In this document: positions 7,475 to 17,119 of the stretch, one piece after another
How the letters are laid out: each line of letters starts with the position of its first letter
Numbering within the stretch: position 1 is the stretch's first letter
Assembly: GCA_902786855.1 (NCBI GenBank)
Contig: CADAEH010000017.1
Span: 1-42,858 of the forward strand
DNA length: 42,858 nt
Direction: 5' to 3'
Origin: an uncultured Eubacteriales bacterium
GTDB lineage: Bacteria > Bacillota > Clostridia > Peptostreptococcales > Anaerovoracaceae
Program-made: the position numbers and the translations under genes
Notes under the pieces: model-generated
Database searches by the model: none
What the model saw: the letters and a program-made list of their open reading frames with translations, nothing else
Told to the model about the DNA's origin: nothing

Positions 7475-8557
7475 ATGAAGATAATTGTAGATGGAATGGG
7501 AGGAGATAACGCTCCTCAGGAAATAGTAAAGGGCGCTATCATGGCTGCTCATGAACTTATTCAGCTGGACGATGACATCATTGTAAGCATAATCGGACCT
7601 GAACAGCGTATTATCAGCTGCCTTAAGCAAAACGGATGGGATTGCAGCTCTCCTGCAGAAAAATCCGAAGGCAGATGCAGATTCAGCAACATCGAGGTCA
7701 TAGATGCTACAGAAGTCATCACAAATGATGAAGCTCCGGCGATGGCAGTCAGAAAGAAGAAAGATTCGACCATTGTCAAGGCAATGACACTCCTTAAAAG
7801 CGGAGAGGCGGACGCTTTCATTTCTGCCGGAAGTACAGGAGCTCTTCTGGCCGGCGGACTGGTAACTCTGGGAAGGATCAAGGGCATAAGAAGACCTGCT
7901 ATCGCGGCCTGGTTCCCTAAGATGCATAACGGCGGAACTACATTGTTGCTCGACTGCGGAGCCAATGTAGAAGCCAAGCCGGAATTCATCTTCCAGAATG
8001 GAATAATGGGAGCTATGTACGTTGAAGGAGTAAAGGGCATAAAACGTCCTGAAGTCAGGCTTCTTAACATTGGCGCTGAGAGCAGCAAGGGTGATGAGCT
8101 TCACAAGGAAGCACACAGACTGCTGGCAGGCAGCAACATTAATTTTGGCGGAAATATTGAGGGACGAGATGTGGCTGTGACCGACTGCGAGGTTGTGATC
8201 ACGGACGGTTTCTCCGGAAATATTTTCCTCAAAGGAAGCGAAGGTGTTGCTCTTGCTATCATGAGCCAGATCAAAAGTAAGCTCCGCGAGGGACTTCGTG
8301 CCAAGATGGGGGCTTTGCTTGCATATAACAAGCTCAGTGAATTAAAAGAAATGTTCGATTATTCAGACAGCGGCGGAGCACCGATCCTCGGATTGAAAGG
8401 CGCAGTTCTTAAGGCTCATGGTAATTCCAAAGCTGTTGAGATCTATTATGCTGTCATGAAAGCTATTCCTTATGTCAGAAATGATGTTACGCAGATGATA
8501 GCGGATGCCGTAACTCAGAACGCTGATCTGTTCAGAACAGCTGATGAAGCAGAGTGA
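7475..8557 (+). CDS. plsX: Phosphate acyltransferase PlsX
   Basis: Converts acyl-ACP and phosphate to acyl-phosphate, the acyl donor for PlsY, at the inner face of the membrane. The start at 7475 gives the diagnostic N-terminus MKIIVDGMGGDNAPQEIVKG, with GAGGATGAAGG upstream; the 360-residue length is slightly longer than typical (about 330-345), partly because of an insertion around residues 43-62 (ISCLKQNGWDCSSPAEKSEG). Other family features are ISAGSTGALLAGG, RPAIAAW, LLDCGANVEAKPE and TDGFSGNIFLKGSEG. It lies 4 bases after rlmN and 48 bases before rnc. The acpP gene that commonly sits between plsX and rnc in Firmicutes is absent here. It works with the PlsY domain encoded at 15196-17118. 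Confidence 0.96.
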   Translation: MKIIVDGMGGDNAPQEIVKGAIMAAHELIQLDDDIIVSIIGPEQRIISCLKQNGWDCSSPAEKSEGRCRFSNIEVIDATEVITNDEAPAMAVRKKKDSTIVKAMTLLKSGEADAFISAGSTGALLAGGLVTLGRIKGIRRPAIAAWFPKMHNGGTTLLLDCGANVEAKPEFIFQNGIMGAMYVEGVKGIKRPEVRLLNIGAESSKGDELHKEAHRLLAGSNINFGGNIEGRDVAVTDCEVVITDGFSGNIFLKGSEGVALAIMSQIKSKLREGLRAKMGALLAYNKLSELKEMFDYSDSGGAPILGLKGAVLKAHGNSKAVEIYYAVMKAIPYVRNDVTQMIADAVTQNADLFRTADEAE

Positions 8558-8605
8558 TTTATTGAACAGGGCGGTTGTATATTTTTCTGATACCAGAGGT
8601 TATAT

Positions 8606-9298
8606 ATGAAGGATGAAAAAGAACTCCTTGAGAAAATAGGATATGAGTTTAAAGATGAGTCACTCCTGAAGAACGCTCTTACTCACAGCTCATATTCATC
8701 AGAACACAGGATGGATTATGCTTTGAATAATGAACGGCTGGAATTCATCGGCGATGCATATGTCGATGCCGCTGTCGGAGCTGAGCTTTTCATGATCATG
8801 AAGAATGCTCCGGAGGGTGTTTTGTCCAAAAACAGGGCGGACGTAGTGCGCGAGGAATCCCTTGCAGATGCAGCAAGAGGGATAGATCTCGGAGAATATA
8901 TCTATATGGGCAAAGGTGAAGAAGCAACAGGGGGACGCAGTAAAGACTCCATTCTCGCCGACACATTTGAGGCACTTATCGGTGCGATAATCATTGACGG
9001 TGGTTACGAGGCAGGAAAAAACGTGATTCTTTCCCTGCTTGAAAACAAGATAAAGCTAGCTGTAGAAGGCAAGCTCCGCCAGGATTATAAGACCATGCTC
9101 CAGGAGAAACTCCAGGAGAAAGATCATGAAGTAAAAATCAAGTACAACACTGTATCCGAGAGCGGACCGGATCATAACAAAACATTTACGGTTGAAGTGA
9201 ATATCGGCGGTATAACGCTTGGCAGCGGCTCAGGCAAGAGTAAATCAAAAGCGGAGCAGGAAGCTGCAAAAGACGCCTTATCACGCGGAAACATCTGA
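8606..9298 (+). CDS. rnc: Ribonuclease III
   Basis: Double-strand-specific endoribonuclease for rRNA and mRNA processing. The 230-residue protein has the signature NERLEFIGDAYVD (42-54; usual form NERLEFLGDAVL) and the second metal-binding pair D119/E122 in DTFEALIGA. A double-stranded RNA binding domain occupies about residues 155-228 (DYKTMLQEKLQEKDHEVKIKY to GSGKSKSKAEQEAAKDAL). AGAGG (8595-8599) precedes the ATG. smc begins 37 bases after the stop, the usual rnc-smc-ftsY order. Confidence 0.97.
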   Translation: MKDEKELLEKIGYEFKDESLLKNALTHSSYSSEHRMDYALNNERLEFIGDAYVDAAVGAELFMIMKNAPEGVLSKNRADVVREESLADAARGIDLGEYIYMGKGEEATGGRSKDSILADTFEALIGAIIIDGGYEAGKNVILSLLENKIKLAVEGKLRQDYKTMLQEKLQEKDHEVKIKYNTVSESGPDHNKTFTVEVNIGGITLGSGSGKSKSKAEQEAAKDALSRGNI

Positions 9299-9335
9299 CG
9301 ATCCAGCGTATATTCTATCGGAGGAAGATCAAGGA

Positions 9336-12300
9336 TTGTATTTTAAACGTATAGAAATGCAGGGGTTCAAATCTTTTGCAGACCCTGTAAGCATAGAACT
9401 TAATGAAGGCATCACTTGCATCATAGGACCTAACGGAAGCGGCAAGAGTAACATAAGCGACGCTTTACGGTGGGTTCTTGGTGAGCAGAGTTCAAAACAG
9501 CTCCGCGGAAGCAAGATGCAGGATGTTATTTTTGCCGGAACAGCAACAAGGAAGCCTAAAGGAATGGCGGAAGTCACTTTGGTGATAGATAACAGCACAG
9601 GCATCCTTCCTTTAGAGTACAATGAAGTTGCAGTCACAAGAAGAATGTTCAGATCCGGCGACAGCGAATATCTGATCAACGGAAGCCTTTGTCGCCTGAG
9701 AGATATCAGGGAGCTTTTCATGGACACCGGTATAGGTGTTGAGGGGTACTCTATCATCGGTCAGGGAAAGATTGCTGATATAGTCAGTACAAAGCCTGAA
9801 AACAGGCGTCAGATCTTCGAAGAAGCAGCCGGAGTGGTTTTATATAAAAGCCGCAAAACAGAGGCTGAAAACAAGCTTAAATCGGCTGAATCCAATCTTG
9901 AACGTGTCAGAGACATTATCTCTGAAATAGAAGGGCGTATCGGCGGTCTGAAAGAAGATTCCGAAAAAGCAGCTGAATATCTTGAACTCCGTGAGAGATA
10001 TAAGACATTAAGCATTAATATAATTCTTCATAATCTTGACAACTTGTCTGCGAGCGTCGAAGCAGGACGCTCTGAACTTGAAGAGATCACTGAAAAGCTT
10101 GCCGATTCTGATAAAAGGCTTTCTGAGATCGATGAAAGTGCTGAGAAGAACCGGGCTGAAGGAACTGTCATATCTGACAGCTATGCGGACGCCAATGCTG
10201 AGCTTTTACATGTGATAGATGAGCTTAATACAATAACAAGCGGAGGCGAGCTCAATAAAGAAAAACTTGCAGGCATAGAGAGAGAGCTTGCAAGGCTGCA
10301 GGCGGAGATCACAGGGACTGAGGAAAAATTAGCCACAGGAAAGCTTGAACTTGAAGAACTGGTAGCTCATGATCAGGAACTCAATGATGAGATGGATTCT
10401 GTACGTGAAGAGCTGAGACAGGAAGTTATGAAATATAACGAGCATTCAGCGAGGTCTACCGGTCTTAGTGCAGATATTGAAGAACTCCGTGGTCTGATGA
10501 TCGATCTCAGCAATCAGAATGTCGCCAGAAGGGCAGAAATCAGCACTCTTTCAAGATATCAGCAGACACTTGAAGAAAGAAGTGAGACCCTAAAGGATGA
10601 ATTCGAAGGCAGAGATAGGGCGGAAGCTGCAAACAGATCCAATCTTGACAGACTTGATGCTGATATACAGAGAAAAAGCATCGAGCTTGAGGCAGAAAAA
10701 GAAAAGATCTTTGAAATTGCCAATAATATTATATCGGTAAATAAGCATATAAATGAACTTTCGGATGAGATATATGACCTGACAGATAAGTCCACAAGGG
10801 CTGCCGCAAGGAGAAGCACCATCGAAGAGATGGAAGCTAACTATGAGGGATATAATAATACAGTCAGATCACTCATGCACCGGGACATGAAAGGTATCAT
10901 TGGTACCGTATCGGATATCATAAATGTTCCGGATGGATATGAGACCGCTGTTGAAACTGCTCTCGGCGGTTCACTTCAGCACATTGTATGTGAAACTGAT
11001 TCAGATGCTAAATCGGCTGTCAGCTGGCTGAAATCGACCAGATCCGGCAGAGCTACTTTTCTGCCGGTAGAATCTGTTACCGCTGACAGGATAGATCCCG
11101 GTTCAAGAGTAAAAGGCTCAACTGGCTATCTGGGCATAGCGTCTGACATGGTATCCTGTGATCCAAAATTTTCAGAGATAACAGATTATCTTCTCTGCAG
11201 AGTTATAATAGCAGACAATATGGATAATGCTGTACGGATGTCCAAGTCTGCTTCCGGCGGGTTCAGGATAGTAACACTTGAAGGGGAAGTCATAAACTCT
11301 GCCGGCGCTATCACGGGAGGAAGATACGCGAACAGATCTGCCAATCTCCTCGATAGAAAAAAAGAGATCAGTACACTTACTGAAACAATAAATGGATATA
11401 ACAGGAGAATATCTGAACTCAACTCCGAAATCGAGTCTGAGAAGAAACATGAATCCCGCCTGGCAGATGAAAGAGATGCTCAGAGGGACAAGGTTACTGA
11501 GCTGGAGATAGCTTATAATGTCCTTAAGACAGACAGAGATCATGCAGCAGAGATCGTAGAAGCTGATGCAGGTGCTGCTGAAAGATACAGAAGTGAGATC
11601 AGCAATATCACTGAAGATATCAACAGAGCAGATAAGATGATCTCAGATTACAGAGACAAGATCGCTACAGCTGAAAAAGAATATGCCCGGGCCGATGCCA
11701 GAGCTGAAGAGCTGATGGCTGAGCTGGAAGGACTCAAACCTGTTATAGAGGACGATAATGAAAAGATCGTTGCTCTCAAAGTAAAGATCGGCGAGTCTGA
11801 GTCGAAAGTGCTGTCCAGAAACGAAATGATCGAGAGAGTCAGAGATGACGTTACTGAACTTGAAGAAGCACTTAATGATTACAGAGAATCTGCTGCAGAA
11901 CTGGAAAATTCAAAAGAGATCCTGACAAGCAGCGGTGAGGCTCAGAGCGACAGAGAAAATGAGCTTAAGGATTCAAGATCTGCTCTTGAAGAAAAGATAG
12001 CCGAGCTGTCAGCAGCGCAGGAATCCAACAGAAAACAAGCTGAATCACTTGCAAATGAGCAGAAATCTCTGAGGCAGAGCCTGGAGGACACACGTGAGCA
12101 GAAATACAGACTTGAAGTCAAAACCGCAAGGAATGAGACTCTGTTCGATACTCAGAAAGACAAGCTTTGGGATGAGTTCGAAGTAAGCTACGCTGAGGCT
12201 CTGGATATGAGAACTCCTGATTTCGCCATTACTGCCGGGAACAGAGAATCCCGTGAAGTCAGACTTAGACTCGCAGAACTCGGCGATGTCAATATCAGTT

Positions 12301-12896
12301 CCATTGAAGAGTATAAGAACGTCAGCAAACGATACGAGTTCATGACTGCCCAGGAAGCAGATCTCACAAGAGCGATGAATGAGCTTCAGGAGATCATCTC
12401 CAACATGGACAGGACGATCAGGACAAAATTCAAAGAAAATTTTGATCAGGTCGTTATAAATTTTGAAGAAGCGTTCAAAGAACTTTTTGGCGGAGGTTAT
12501 GCAGAGCTCAGGCTCGAAGACGAAACCCGTCCGCTGGAATCAGGCATAGAAATCACAGCTCAGCCTCCTGGCAAAAGACTCAAAAATATAAATCTTCTGT
12601 CAGGCGGAGAAAAGACACTGACTGCTATAGCACTGATGTTCGCTGTGCTCAAGGCTAAGCCTACACCTTTCGTCATACTTGACGAGGTTGAGGCTGCACT
12701 TGATGAAGTAAATATTGAGAACTTCTCTAAGTATCTCAGGAATTTCGATAACATACAGTTCGCGCTCATCACGCACCAGAAGGCAACTATGGAGCATGCA
12801 GACGTATTATACGGTGTAACGATGCCTGAGCAGGGCATCTCGCGTATGCTCTCAATACGACTCGGCGATGAGTTCGATGCAGAAGGATTAGAATAA
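9336..12896 (+). CDS. smc: Chromosome segregation protein SMC, TTG start
   Basis: Condensin ATPase that compacts and separates chromosomes with ScpA and ScpB. I place the start at TTG 9336: GGAGGA is at 9320-9325, and the product then begins (M)YFKRIEMQGFKSFADPV, the standard SMC N-terminus, giving 1186 residues, the usual length. An upstream in-frame start would read through the end of rnc with unrelated sequence; the first ATG (9360) would remove the first beta strand. Walker A is GPNGSGKSN (31-39), a long coiled coil runs to about 1000 with a hinge near 500-680 (GIIGTVSDIINVPDGYETAV), the ABC signature LSGGEK is at 1088-1093, and Walker B is VILDEVEAALD with D1116/E1117. Confidence 0.96.
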   Translation: MYFKRIEMQGFKSFADPVSIELNEGITCIIGPNGSGKSNISDALRWVLGEQSSKQLRGSKMQDVIFAGTATRKPKGMAEVTLVIDNSTGILPLEYNEVAVTRRMFRSGDSEYLINGSLCRLRDIRELFMDTGIGVEGYSIIGQGKIADIVSTKPENRRQIFEEAAGVVLYKSRKTEAENKLKSAESNLERVRDIISEIEGRIGGLKEDSEKAAEYLELRERYKTLSINIILHNLDNLSASVEAGRSELEEITEKLADSDKRLSEIDESAEKNRAEGTVISDSYADANAELLHVIDELNTITSGGELNKEKLAGIERELARLQAEITGTEEKLATGKLELEELVAHDQELNDEMDSVREELRQEVMKYNEHSARSTGLSADIEELRGLMIDLSNQNVARRAEISTLSRYQQTLEERSETLKDEFEGRDRAEAANRSNLDRLDADIQRKSIELEAEKEKIFEIANNIISVNKHINELSDEIYDLTDKSTRAAARRSTIEEMEANYEGYNNTVRSLMHRDMKGIIGTVSDIINVPDGYETAVETALGGSLQHIVCETDSDAKSAVSWLKSTRSGRATFLPVESVTADRIDPGSRVKGSTGYLGIASDMVSCDPKFSEITDYLLCRVIIADNMDNAVRMSKSASGGFRIVTLEGEVINSAGAITGGRYANRSANLLDRKKEISTLTETINGYNRRISELNSEIESEKKHESRLADERDAQRDKVTELEIAYNVLKTDRDHAAEIVEADAGAAERYRSEISNITEDINRADKMISDYRDKIATAEKEYARADARAEELMAELEGLKPVIEDDNEKIVALKVKIGESESKVLSRNEMIERVRDDVTELEEALNDYRESAAELENSKEILTSSGEAQSDRENELKDSRSALEEKIAELSAAQESNRKQAESLANEQKSLRQSLEDTREQKYRLEVKTARNETLFDTQKDKLWDEFEVSYAEALDMRTPDFAITAGNRESREVRLRLAELGDVNISSIEEYKNVSKRYEFMTAQEADLTRAMNELQEIISNMDRTIRTKFKENFDQVVINFEEAFKELFGGGYAELRLEDETRPLESGIEITAQPPGKRLKNINLLSGGEKTLTAIALMFAVLKAKPTPFVILDEVEAALDEVNIENFSKYLRNFDNIQFALITHQKATMEHADVLYGVTMPEQGISRMLSIRLGDEFDAEGLE

Positions 12897-12898
12897 GA

Positions 12899-12923
12899 TG
12901 ACAGGAAAACCTTCCCCCTGTCA
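12899..12923 (+). other. Intergenic hairpin between smc and ftsY
   Basis: TGACAGG (12899-12905) pairs with CCTGTCA (12917-12923) around an 11-base loop. No U-tract follows, so it is more likely a processing or stability element than a terminator. Confidence 0.4.
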
Positions 12924-12950
12924 CCATTTATCCCAGGAAGGAGGATTTGA

Positions 12951-13847
12951 ATGGGTCTTTTTGAAAAGAAATCAACTTTCAGAAAATTCATAGACAGTAT
13001 TACCAATGCGATATACGATAATCCTGACCTTGGCCCTGAGTTCATGGAAGAACTTGAGGAAGGTCTTGTCATGTCAGATATTGGCATTGATACTTCAGAC
13101 GCTATTATGAAAGAGCTCGATACTGCGATCAATGAGAGATATATCATAAAGGAAAAGCAGATCAAGAAAGAGCTCTCCGGAATCATCGAGGGTCTGATGG
13201 ATAAGGGCGAGAGAAACCGGATGTCTCAGGATTATCCGCTTATCATTCTTATGATAGGTATCAATGGAGGCGGAAAGACCACATCCATAGCAAAACTTGC
13301 TCATATGTATAAGAGAAAGGGCAAATCCGTAATGCTTGCTGCTGCTGATACATTCCGTGCAGCTGCGGCAGAGCAGCTCCAGGAGTGGGGGGACAGAGTC
13401 GGCGTGAGAGTCATCAGACATGCAGAAGGAACTGATCCTACTGCTGTTATATATGACGCCATACAGTCAGCAAAAGCCAATAATATAGATGTGCTGATCT
13501 GTGATACTGCCGGAAGGCTCCAGAATAAAGTCAACCTGATGAAAGAACTTGAAAAGATGAGCAAGGTCATTTCAAGAGAATATCCTGAAGCCACAAGAGA
13601 AAATCTCCTTGTACTGGATGCCACCACCGGCAAAAACGCTATAAGCCAGGCTGAGGAGTTTTCCTCGATTGCTGATATTACTGGCATTATATTGACTAAG
13701 ATGGACGGAACAGCAAGAGGCGGTATTTCTATCACTATTGCGGACCAGTTCGATATGCCTATTAAATTTATAGGCATGGGTGAAGGGTTAGATGACCTGA
13801 TACCTTTCAATGCACACGATTTTGCTGAAAGCATTTTCGATGAATGA
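12951..13847 (+). CDS. ftsY: Signal recognition particle receptor FtsY
   Basis: SRP receptor GTPase that docks ribosome-SRP complexes on the membrane for co-translational insertion. The 298-residue protein is essentially the NG domain: a helical N domain (1-95), G1 GINGGGKT (103-110), the DTFRAAAAEQL insertion motif, G3 DTAGR (185-189) and G4 TKMDG, ending in GMGEGLDDLIPFNAHDF, which is diagnostic of FtsY. The long acidic A domain of E. coli is missing, as is common in Firmicutes. AAGGAGGAT precedes the ATG. It sits between smc and der; ffh, often nearby in Firmicutes, is not in the window. Confidence 0.97.
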   Translation: MGLFEKKSTFRKFIDSITNAIYDNPDLGPEFMEELEEGLVMSDIGIDTSDAIMKELDTAINERYIIKEKQIKKELSGIIEGLMDKGERNRMSQDYPLIILMIGINGGGKTTSIAKLAHMYKRKGKSVMLAAADTFRAAAAEQLQEWGDRVGVRVIRHAEGTDPTAVIYDAIQSAKANNIDVLICDTAGRLQNKVNLMKELEKMSKVISREYPEATRENLLVLDATTGKNAISQAEEFSSIADITGIILTKMDGTARGGISITIADQFDMPIKFIGMGEGLDDLIPFNAHDFAESIFDE

Positions 13848-13873
13848 TCTTCTGACACAGGAGGTAGTAATAA

Positions 13874-15199
13874 ATGAGCAAACCGATCCTTGCTATCGTA
13901 GGTAGGCCTAACGTTGGCAAGTCGACATTTTTCAACAGAATAATAGGCGAGAGAAGGGCGATCGTCGAAGATATCCCCGGTGTAACGCGTGACAGGATAT
14001 ACGCCGATGCAGAATGGAACGGTAAAGAGTTCGGAGTCATCGATACAGGCGGCATAGAAGTAAAAACTGATGACACCATCCTTGCACAGATGAGAGATCA
14101 GGCGATGGTCGCTATGGATATGGCTGATGTTATACTGTTCATGGTAGACGGCAAGGAAGGCCTGACCACTGCAGACCGGGAGGTAGCAACCATGCTCCGC
14201 CGTACCGGCAAGGAGACCATACTTGTAGTAAATAAGGTCGACAAGCCATCGAAAGCTTATGAAGCGATATATGACTTTTATGAGCTTGGTTTTGATGAGC
14301 CGATTGCCATAAGTGCTGCAAATATGACCAATATGGGAGATCTCCTTGACAGGATAGTCGATGGATTCCCGGATGAAGACTATTTAGGCAGAGAAGACAG
14401 CATCAATATTGCAATCATAGGCAAGCCTAATGTAGGAAAGTCTTCTCTTGTAAATGCGCTTACCAGACAGAACAGAGTCATTGTAAGCCCTATAGCCGGA
14501 ACCACCCGCGATACTATAGATACTCCATTCACATATAAAGACAGAGAGTATACACTGATAGATACAGCGGGACTCAGAAAGAAAAGCAAGGTAAACGATA
14601 CGATCGAAAAGTACAGTGTTGTCAGAGCCATTGCTGCTATAGAGCGTTGTGATATCTGCATTCTGATGATAGATGCTGCCGAAGGGCTTACTGAACAGGA
14701 CAAAAAGATCGCAGGCTATGCACATGAAGCAGGCAAAGGCATGATGATCGTGGTCAATAAGTGGGATCTGATCGAAAAAGAAACCAATACCATGAGAGAC
14801 TATGAACGTAAGATAAAAGCAGAGCTTCTGTTCGCATCATATGCTCCGGTATTGTTTGTATCCGTACTGAACAAACTGCGTATATACGATATAATTGACA
14901 GAGCAGCCAGGATACAGGATGCCAGAACAATGAGGATAACTACCGGTAAGCTGAACAGCATCATAGAGGATGCCGTGATGATGAGACAGCCGCCTTCAGA
15001 CAAAGGACGCCGGCTCAAGATCTATTACTGCACACAGATAGGTACATGCCCGCCTTTGTTCTCATTCAGTATCAACGACAGGGATCTGATGCATTTCTCA
15101 TATTCGAGATACCTTGAGAACAAGATAAGAGAGCATTTTGACTTTGAAGGAACTTCTGTTAAATTCGTCTGGAACGAGAGAAGAGGTGAAAAGAAATGA
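13874..15199 (+). CDS. der: Ribosome biogenesis GTPase Der (EngA)
   Basis: Double-GTPase needed for 50S subunit assembly. The 441-residue protein shows two tandem G domains: G1 GRPNVGKS (10-17) with DTGGIE and NKVD in the first half, and GKPNVGKS near 180, DTAGLRKK and NKWD in the second, followed by the KH-like C-terminal domain ending with FVWNERRGEKK. CAGGAGG precedes the ATG. Its stop codon overlaps the start of the plsY-gpsA gene by four bases (ATGA), so translation of the two is probably coupled. Confidence 0.97.
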   Translation: MSKPILAIVGRPNVGKSTFFNRIIGERRAIVEDIPGVTRDRIYADAEWNGKEFGVIDTGGIEVKTDDTILAQMRDQAMVAMDMADVILFMVDGKEGLTTADREVATMLRRTGKETILVVNKVDKPSKAYEAIYDFYELGFDEPIAISAANMTNMGDLLDRIVDGFPDEDYLGREDSINIAIIGKPNVGKSSLVNALTRQNRVIVSPIAGTTRDTIDTPFTYKDREYTLIDTAGLRKKSKVNDTIEKYSVVRAIAAIERCDICILMIDAAEGLTEQDKKIAGYAHEAGKGMMIVVNKWDLIEKETNTMRDYERKIKAELLFASYAPVLFVSVLNKLRIYDIIDRAARIQDARTMRITTGKLNSIIEDAVMMRQPPSDKGRRLKIYYCTQIGTCPPLFSFSINDRDLMHFSYSRYLENKIREHFDFEGTSVKFVWNERRGEKK

Positions 15200-17118
15200 C
15201 AGCTGATATCACTAAGCTTCTGATTATTGGTGCTATCGCTTATGCGATAGGCAATATCAACCCGTCGATCATCATCGGCTGGATCTATGGCGTAGATATC
15301 CGAAAAGAAGGCAGCGGAAATGCGGGTACAACCAACACCATACGGGTCATTGGTCTTACCGCCGGTCTTATCTGCTTAGCAGTAGATGTTCTTAAAGGAT
15401 TTATTGCCGTAACGATCGGATACAATATGGGTGATGTGCCGGGCAGCATGGTGGCCTTTGCATGCGTCGTCATAGGGCATTGTTTTCCTGCTTTGTGGAA
15501 ATTCAAAGGAGGAAAAGGAGTGGCTGCTGCTTTCGGCGCCGCTCTGGCACTGAACTGGCCGAGTGCTATTGCTGCTTTTACGGTTGCGCTTATACTGCTT
15601 ATCGTAACACGCAGAATGTCGATCGGTTCGATCGGTGCTTTGATTGTTTATCCTGCACTCGTGTGGTATTACTATCCGGAATGCCTTTATTTTGCAATTG
15701 GTGCCGCATTGTTCCTCGTGCTGATGCATATTTCCAACATCAAGCGTATATCCAAAGGTCAGGAAAAAGCTCTTACATTTGGACAAAGAAGCATACGGGA
15801 CAGGAACAAGCCTGTAGAATATCCGGAAGAGCAGGTTGCAGAATATCCTGAAGAAACGGCTGCTGAGGAAGAAGCACCTGTTGCTGCAGTGGAGGAGACC
15901 GAGATCACAGTAGCTGACAAACCTCTCACAGAGGAAGAGATCATTGAGCTCGGTGAAGATTCTCAGGTCGTTGAAGATCTGGAATCCGGTGAGTCACCGA
16001 TAGCTGCTGATGCAACAAAAGAACCGGCCCTCGTAGGCGCGCAGACCCAGGAAGCAGTCAGACCGGAACCTGAACCAATTGACTATTATTCCGGTACCGA
16101 GATCCCAGATCTGGGTGATGATAAATGCAGTATCGCAGTTATCGGCAGCGGTTCATTCGGAACTGCTATCGCTAATTTGCTGGTATATAACGGTCATGAT
16201 GTGACACTGTACGGAAGAAACAAGCGTGCGATTGAGCTCATGCAAGACCATCGTATGAATGATCATTATCTCCCATATGTGATACTCAGCGACAGGATAA
16301 AATATACTTCCGATATGAAAAAAGCCGTTAAAGGCAAGTCTATCGTTGTTTTTGCTGTTCCGACCCAGCAGTTCAGAGAAGTGTCATCTGCTTGCGCACC
16401 ATTCTTTGAAGATGGCGTAATAGTCGTCAACCTTGCGAAGGGAATAGAACAGAAAACTCTGAAAAGGCTTTCCGAAATCGCTGCAGAAACCATTCCTTCG
16501 GCAACTTATGTTGCCCTGTCCGGACCATCTCATGCTGAAGAGATCGTCAGGAATTTCCCTGCAGGAGTAGTAGTCTGCAGCAAGAACAAGGCTGCAGCTG
16601 AGCACATTCAGGATGTATTCATGTCTGACAAGTTCAGGGTCTACACTCAGGAAGATATGATAGGAGTAGAGATAGCAGGAGCTGTAAAGAATGTCATAGC
16701 TATCACAACCGGTATATCTGACGGAATGAAGCTCGGATCAAATGCACGAGCTGCTCTTATGACAAGAGCTATCCATGAGATCAAGAGACTCGGGCAGGCA
16801 GTTGGTGCAGATCCTGAGACATTTTCAGGACTTTCTGGTATAGGTGACCTTATCGTTACATGCTCTACCAATCTTTCCCGTAACAGACGATGCGGACTGC
16901 TTATCGGTCTGGGCCTCGAACCTGAAGATGCGGTCAGCAGAGTAGGCTCAGTTGTCGAAGGATATTATACTGCTGAAGCTGTATGCGACATGGCAGAAAA
17001 GTACGAAGTGGAAATGCCTATATGCAGAGTGACAAAAAGCATACTCAAGGGTGACATAAAACCGGAAGAAGCACTTGGACTTCTGATGTCACGCAGTAAA
17101 AAGGATGAACTTTCATAG
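15196..17118 (+). CDS. PlsY-GpsA fusion: glycerol-3-phosphate acyltransferase and glycerol-3-phosphate dehydrogenase
   Basis: One uninterrupted 640-residue frame. Residues 1-199 are PlsY, an integral membrane enzyme that moves the acyl group from acyl-phosphate to glycerol-3-phosphate: motif 1 GSGNAGTTN (39-47), motif 2 GHCFPALWKFKGGKGVA (94-110), motif 3 GSIGALI (144-150). Residues about 200-310 are an acidic, Pro/Glu-rich linker. Residues 311-640 are a full-length GpsA, which reduces DHAP to glycerol-3-phosphate: NAD(P)-binding GSGSFGTA (317-324), NLAKGIE, SGPSHAEE, the catalytic lysine K498 in VKNVIAITTGISDG, and GLSGIGDL. No in-frame ATG lies at the junction, so GpsA is not made separately by normal initiation. 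PlsY has five membrane segments with a cytoplasmic C-terminus, which would place GpsA in the cytosol. The two are usually separate neighbouring genes. Confidence 0.95.
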   Translation: MTADITKLLIIGAIAYAIGNINPSIIIGWIYGVDIRKEGSGNAGTTNTIRVIGLTAGLICLAVDVLKGFIAVTIGYNMGDVPGSMVAFACVVIGHCFPALWKFKGGKGVAAAFGAALALNWPSAIAAFTVALILLIVTRRMSIGSIGALIVYPALVWYYYPECLYFAIGAALFLVLMHISNIKRISKGQEKALTFGQRSIRDRNKPVEYPEEQVAEYPEETAAEEEAPVAAVEETEITVADKPLTEEEIIELGEDSQVVEDLESGESPIAADATKEPALVGAQTQEAVRPEPEPIDYYSGTEIPDLGDDKCSIAVIGSGSFGTAIANLLVYNGHDVTLYGRNKRAIELMQDHRMNDHYLPYVILSDRIKYTSDMKKAVKGKSIVVFAVPTQQFREVSSACAPFFEDGVIVVNLAKGIEQKTLKRLSEIAAETIPSATYVALSGPSHAEEIVRNFPAGVVVCSKNKAAAEHIQDVFMSDKFRVYTQEDMIGVEIAGAVKNVIAITTGISDGMKLGSNARAALMTRAIHEIKRLGQAVGADPETFSGLSGIGDLIVTCSTNLSRNRRCGLLIGLGLEPEDAVSRVGSVVEGYYTAEAVCDMAEKYEVEMPICRVTKSILKGDIKPEEALGLLMSRSKKDELS

Positions 17119-17119
17119 G

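Noticed and set aside
9219-9335. SMC start inside rnc
   Set aside because: Reads the end of rnc in another frame; lacks the conserved SMC N-terminus and a ribosome site.
16120-16150. Separate gpsA start at the PlsY-GpsA junction
   Set aside because: The only ATG nearby is out of frame, and the frame is uninterrupted from the PlsY start.
17105-17119. Earlier miaB start (MNFHR)
   Set aside because: The AAAAAGG purine run abuts this ATG with no spacing; 17120 gives the standard MiaB N-terminus.
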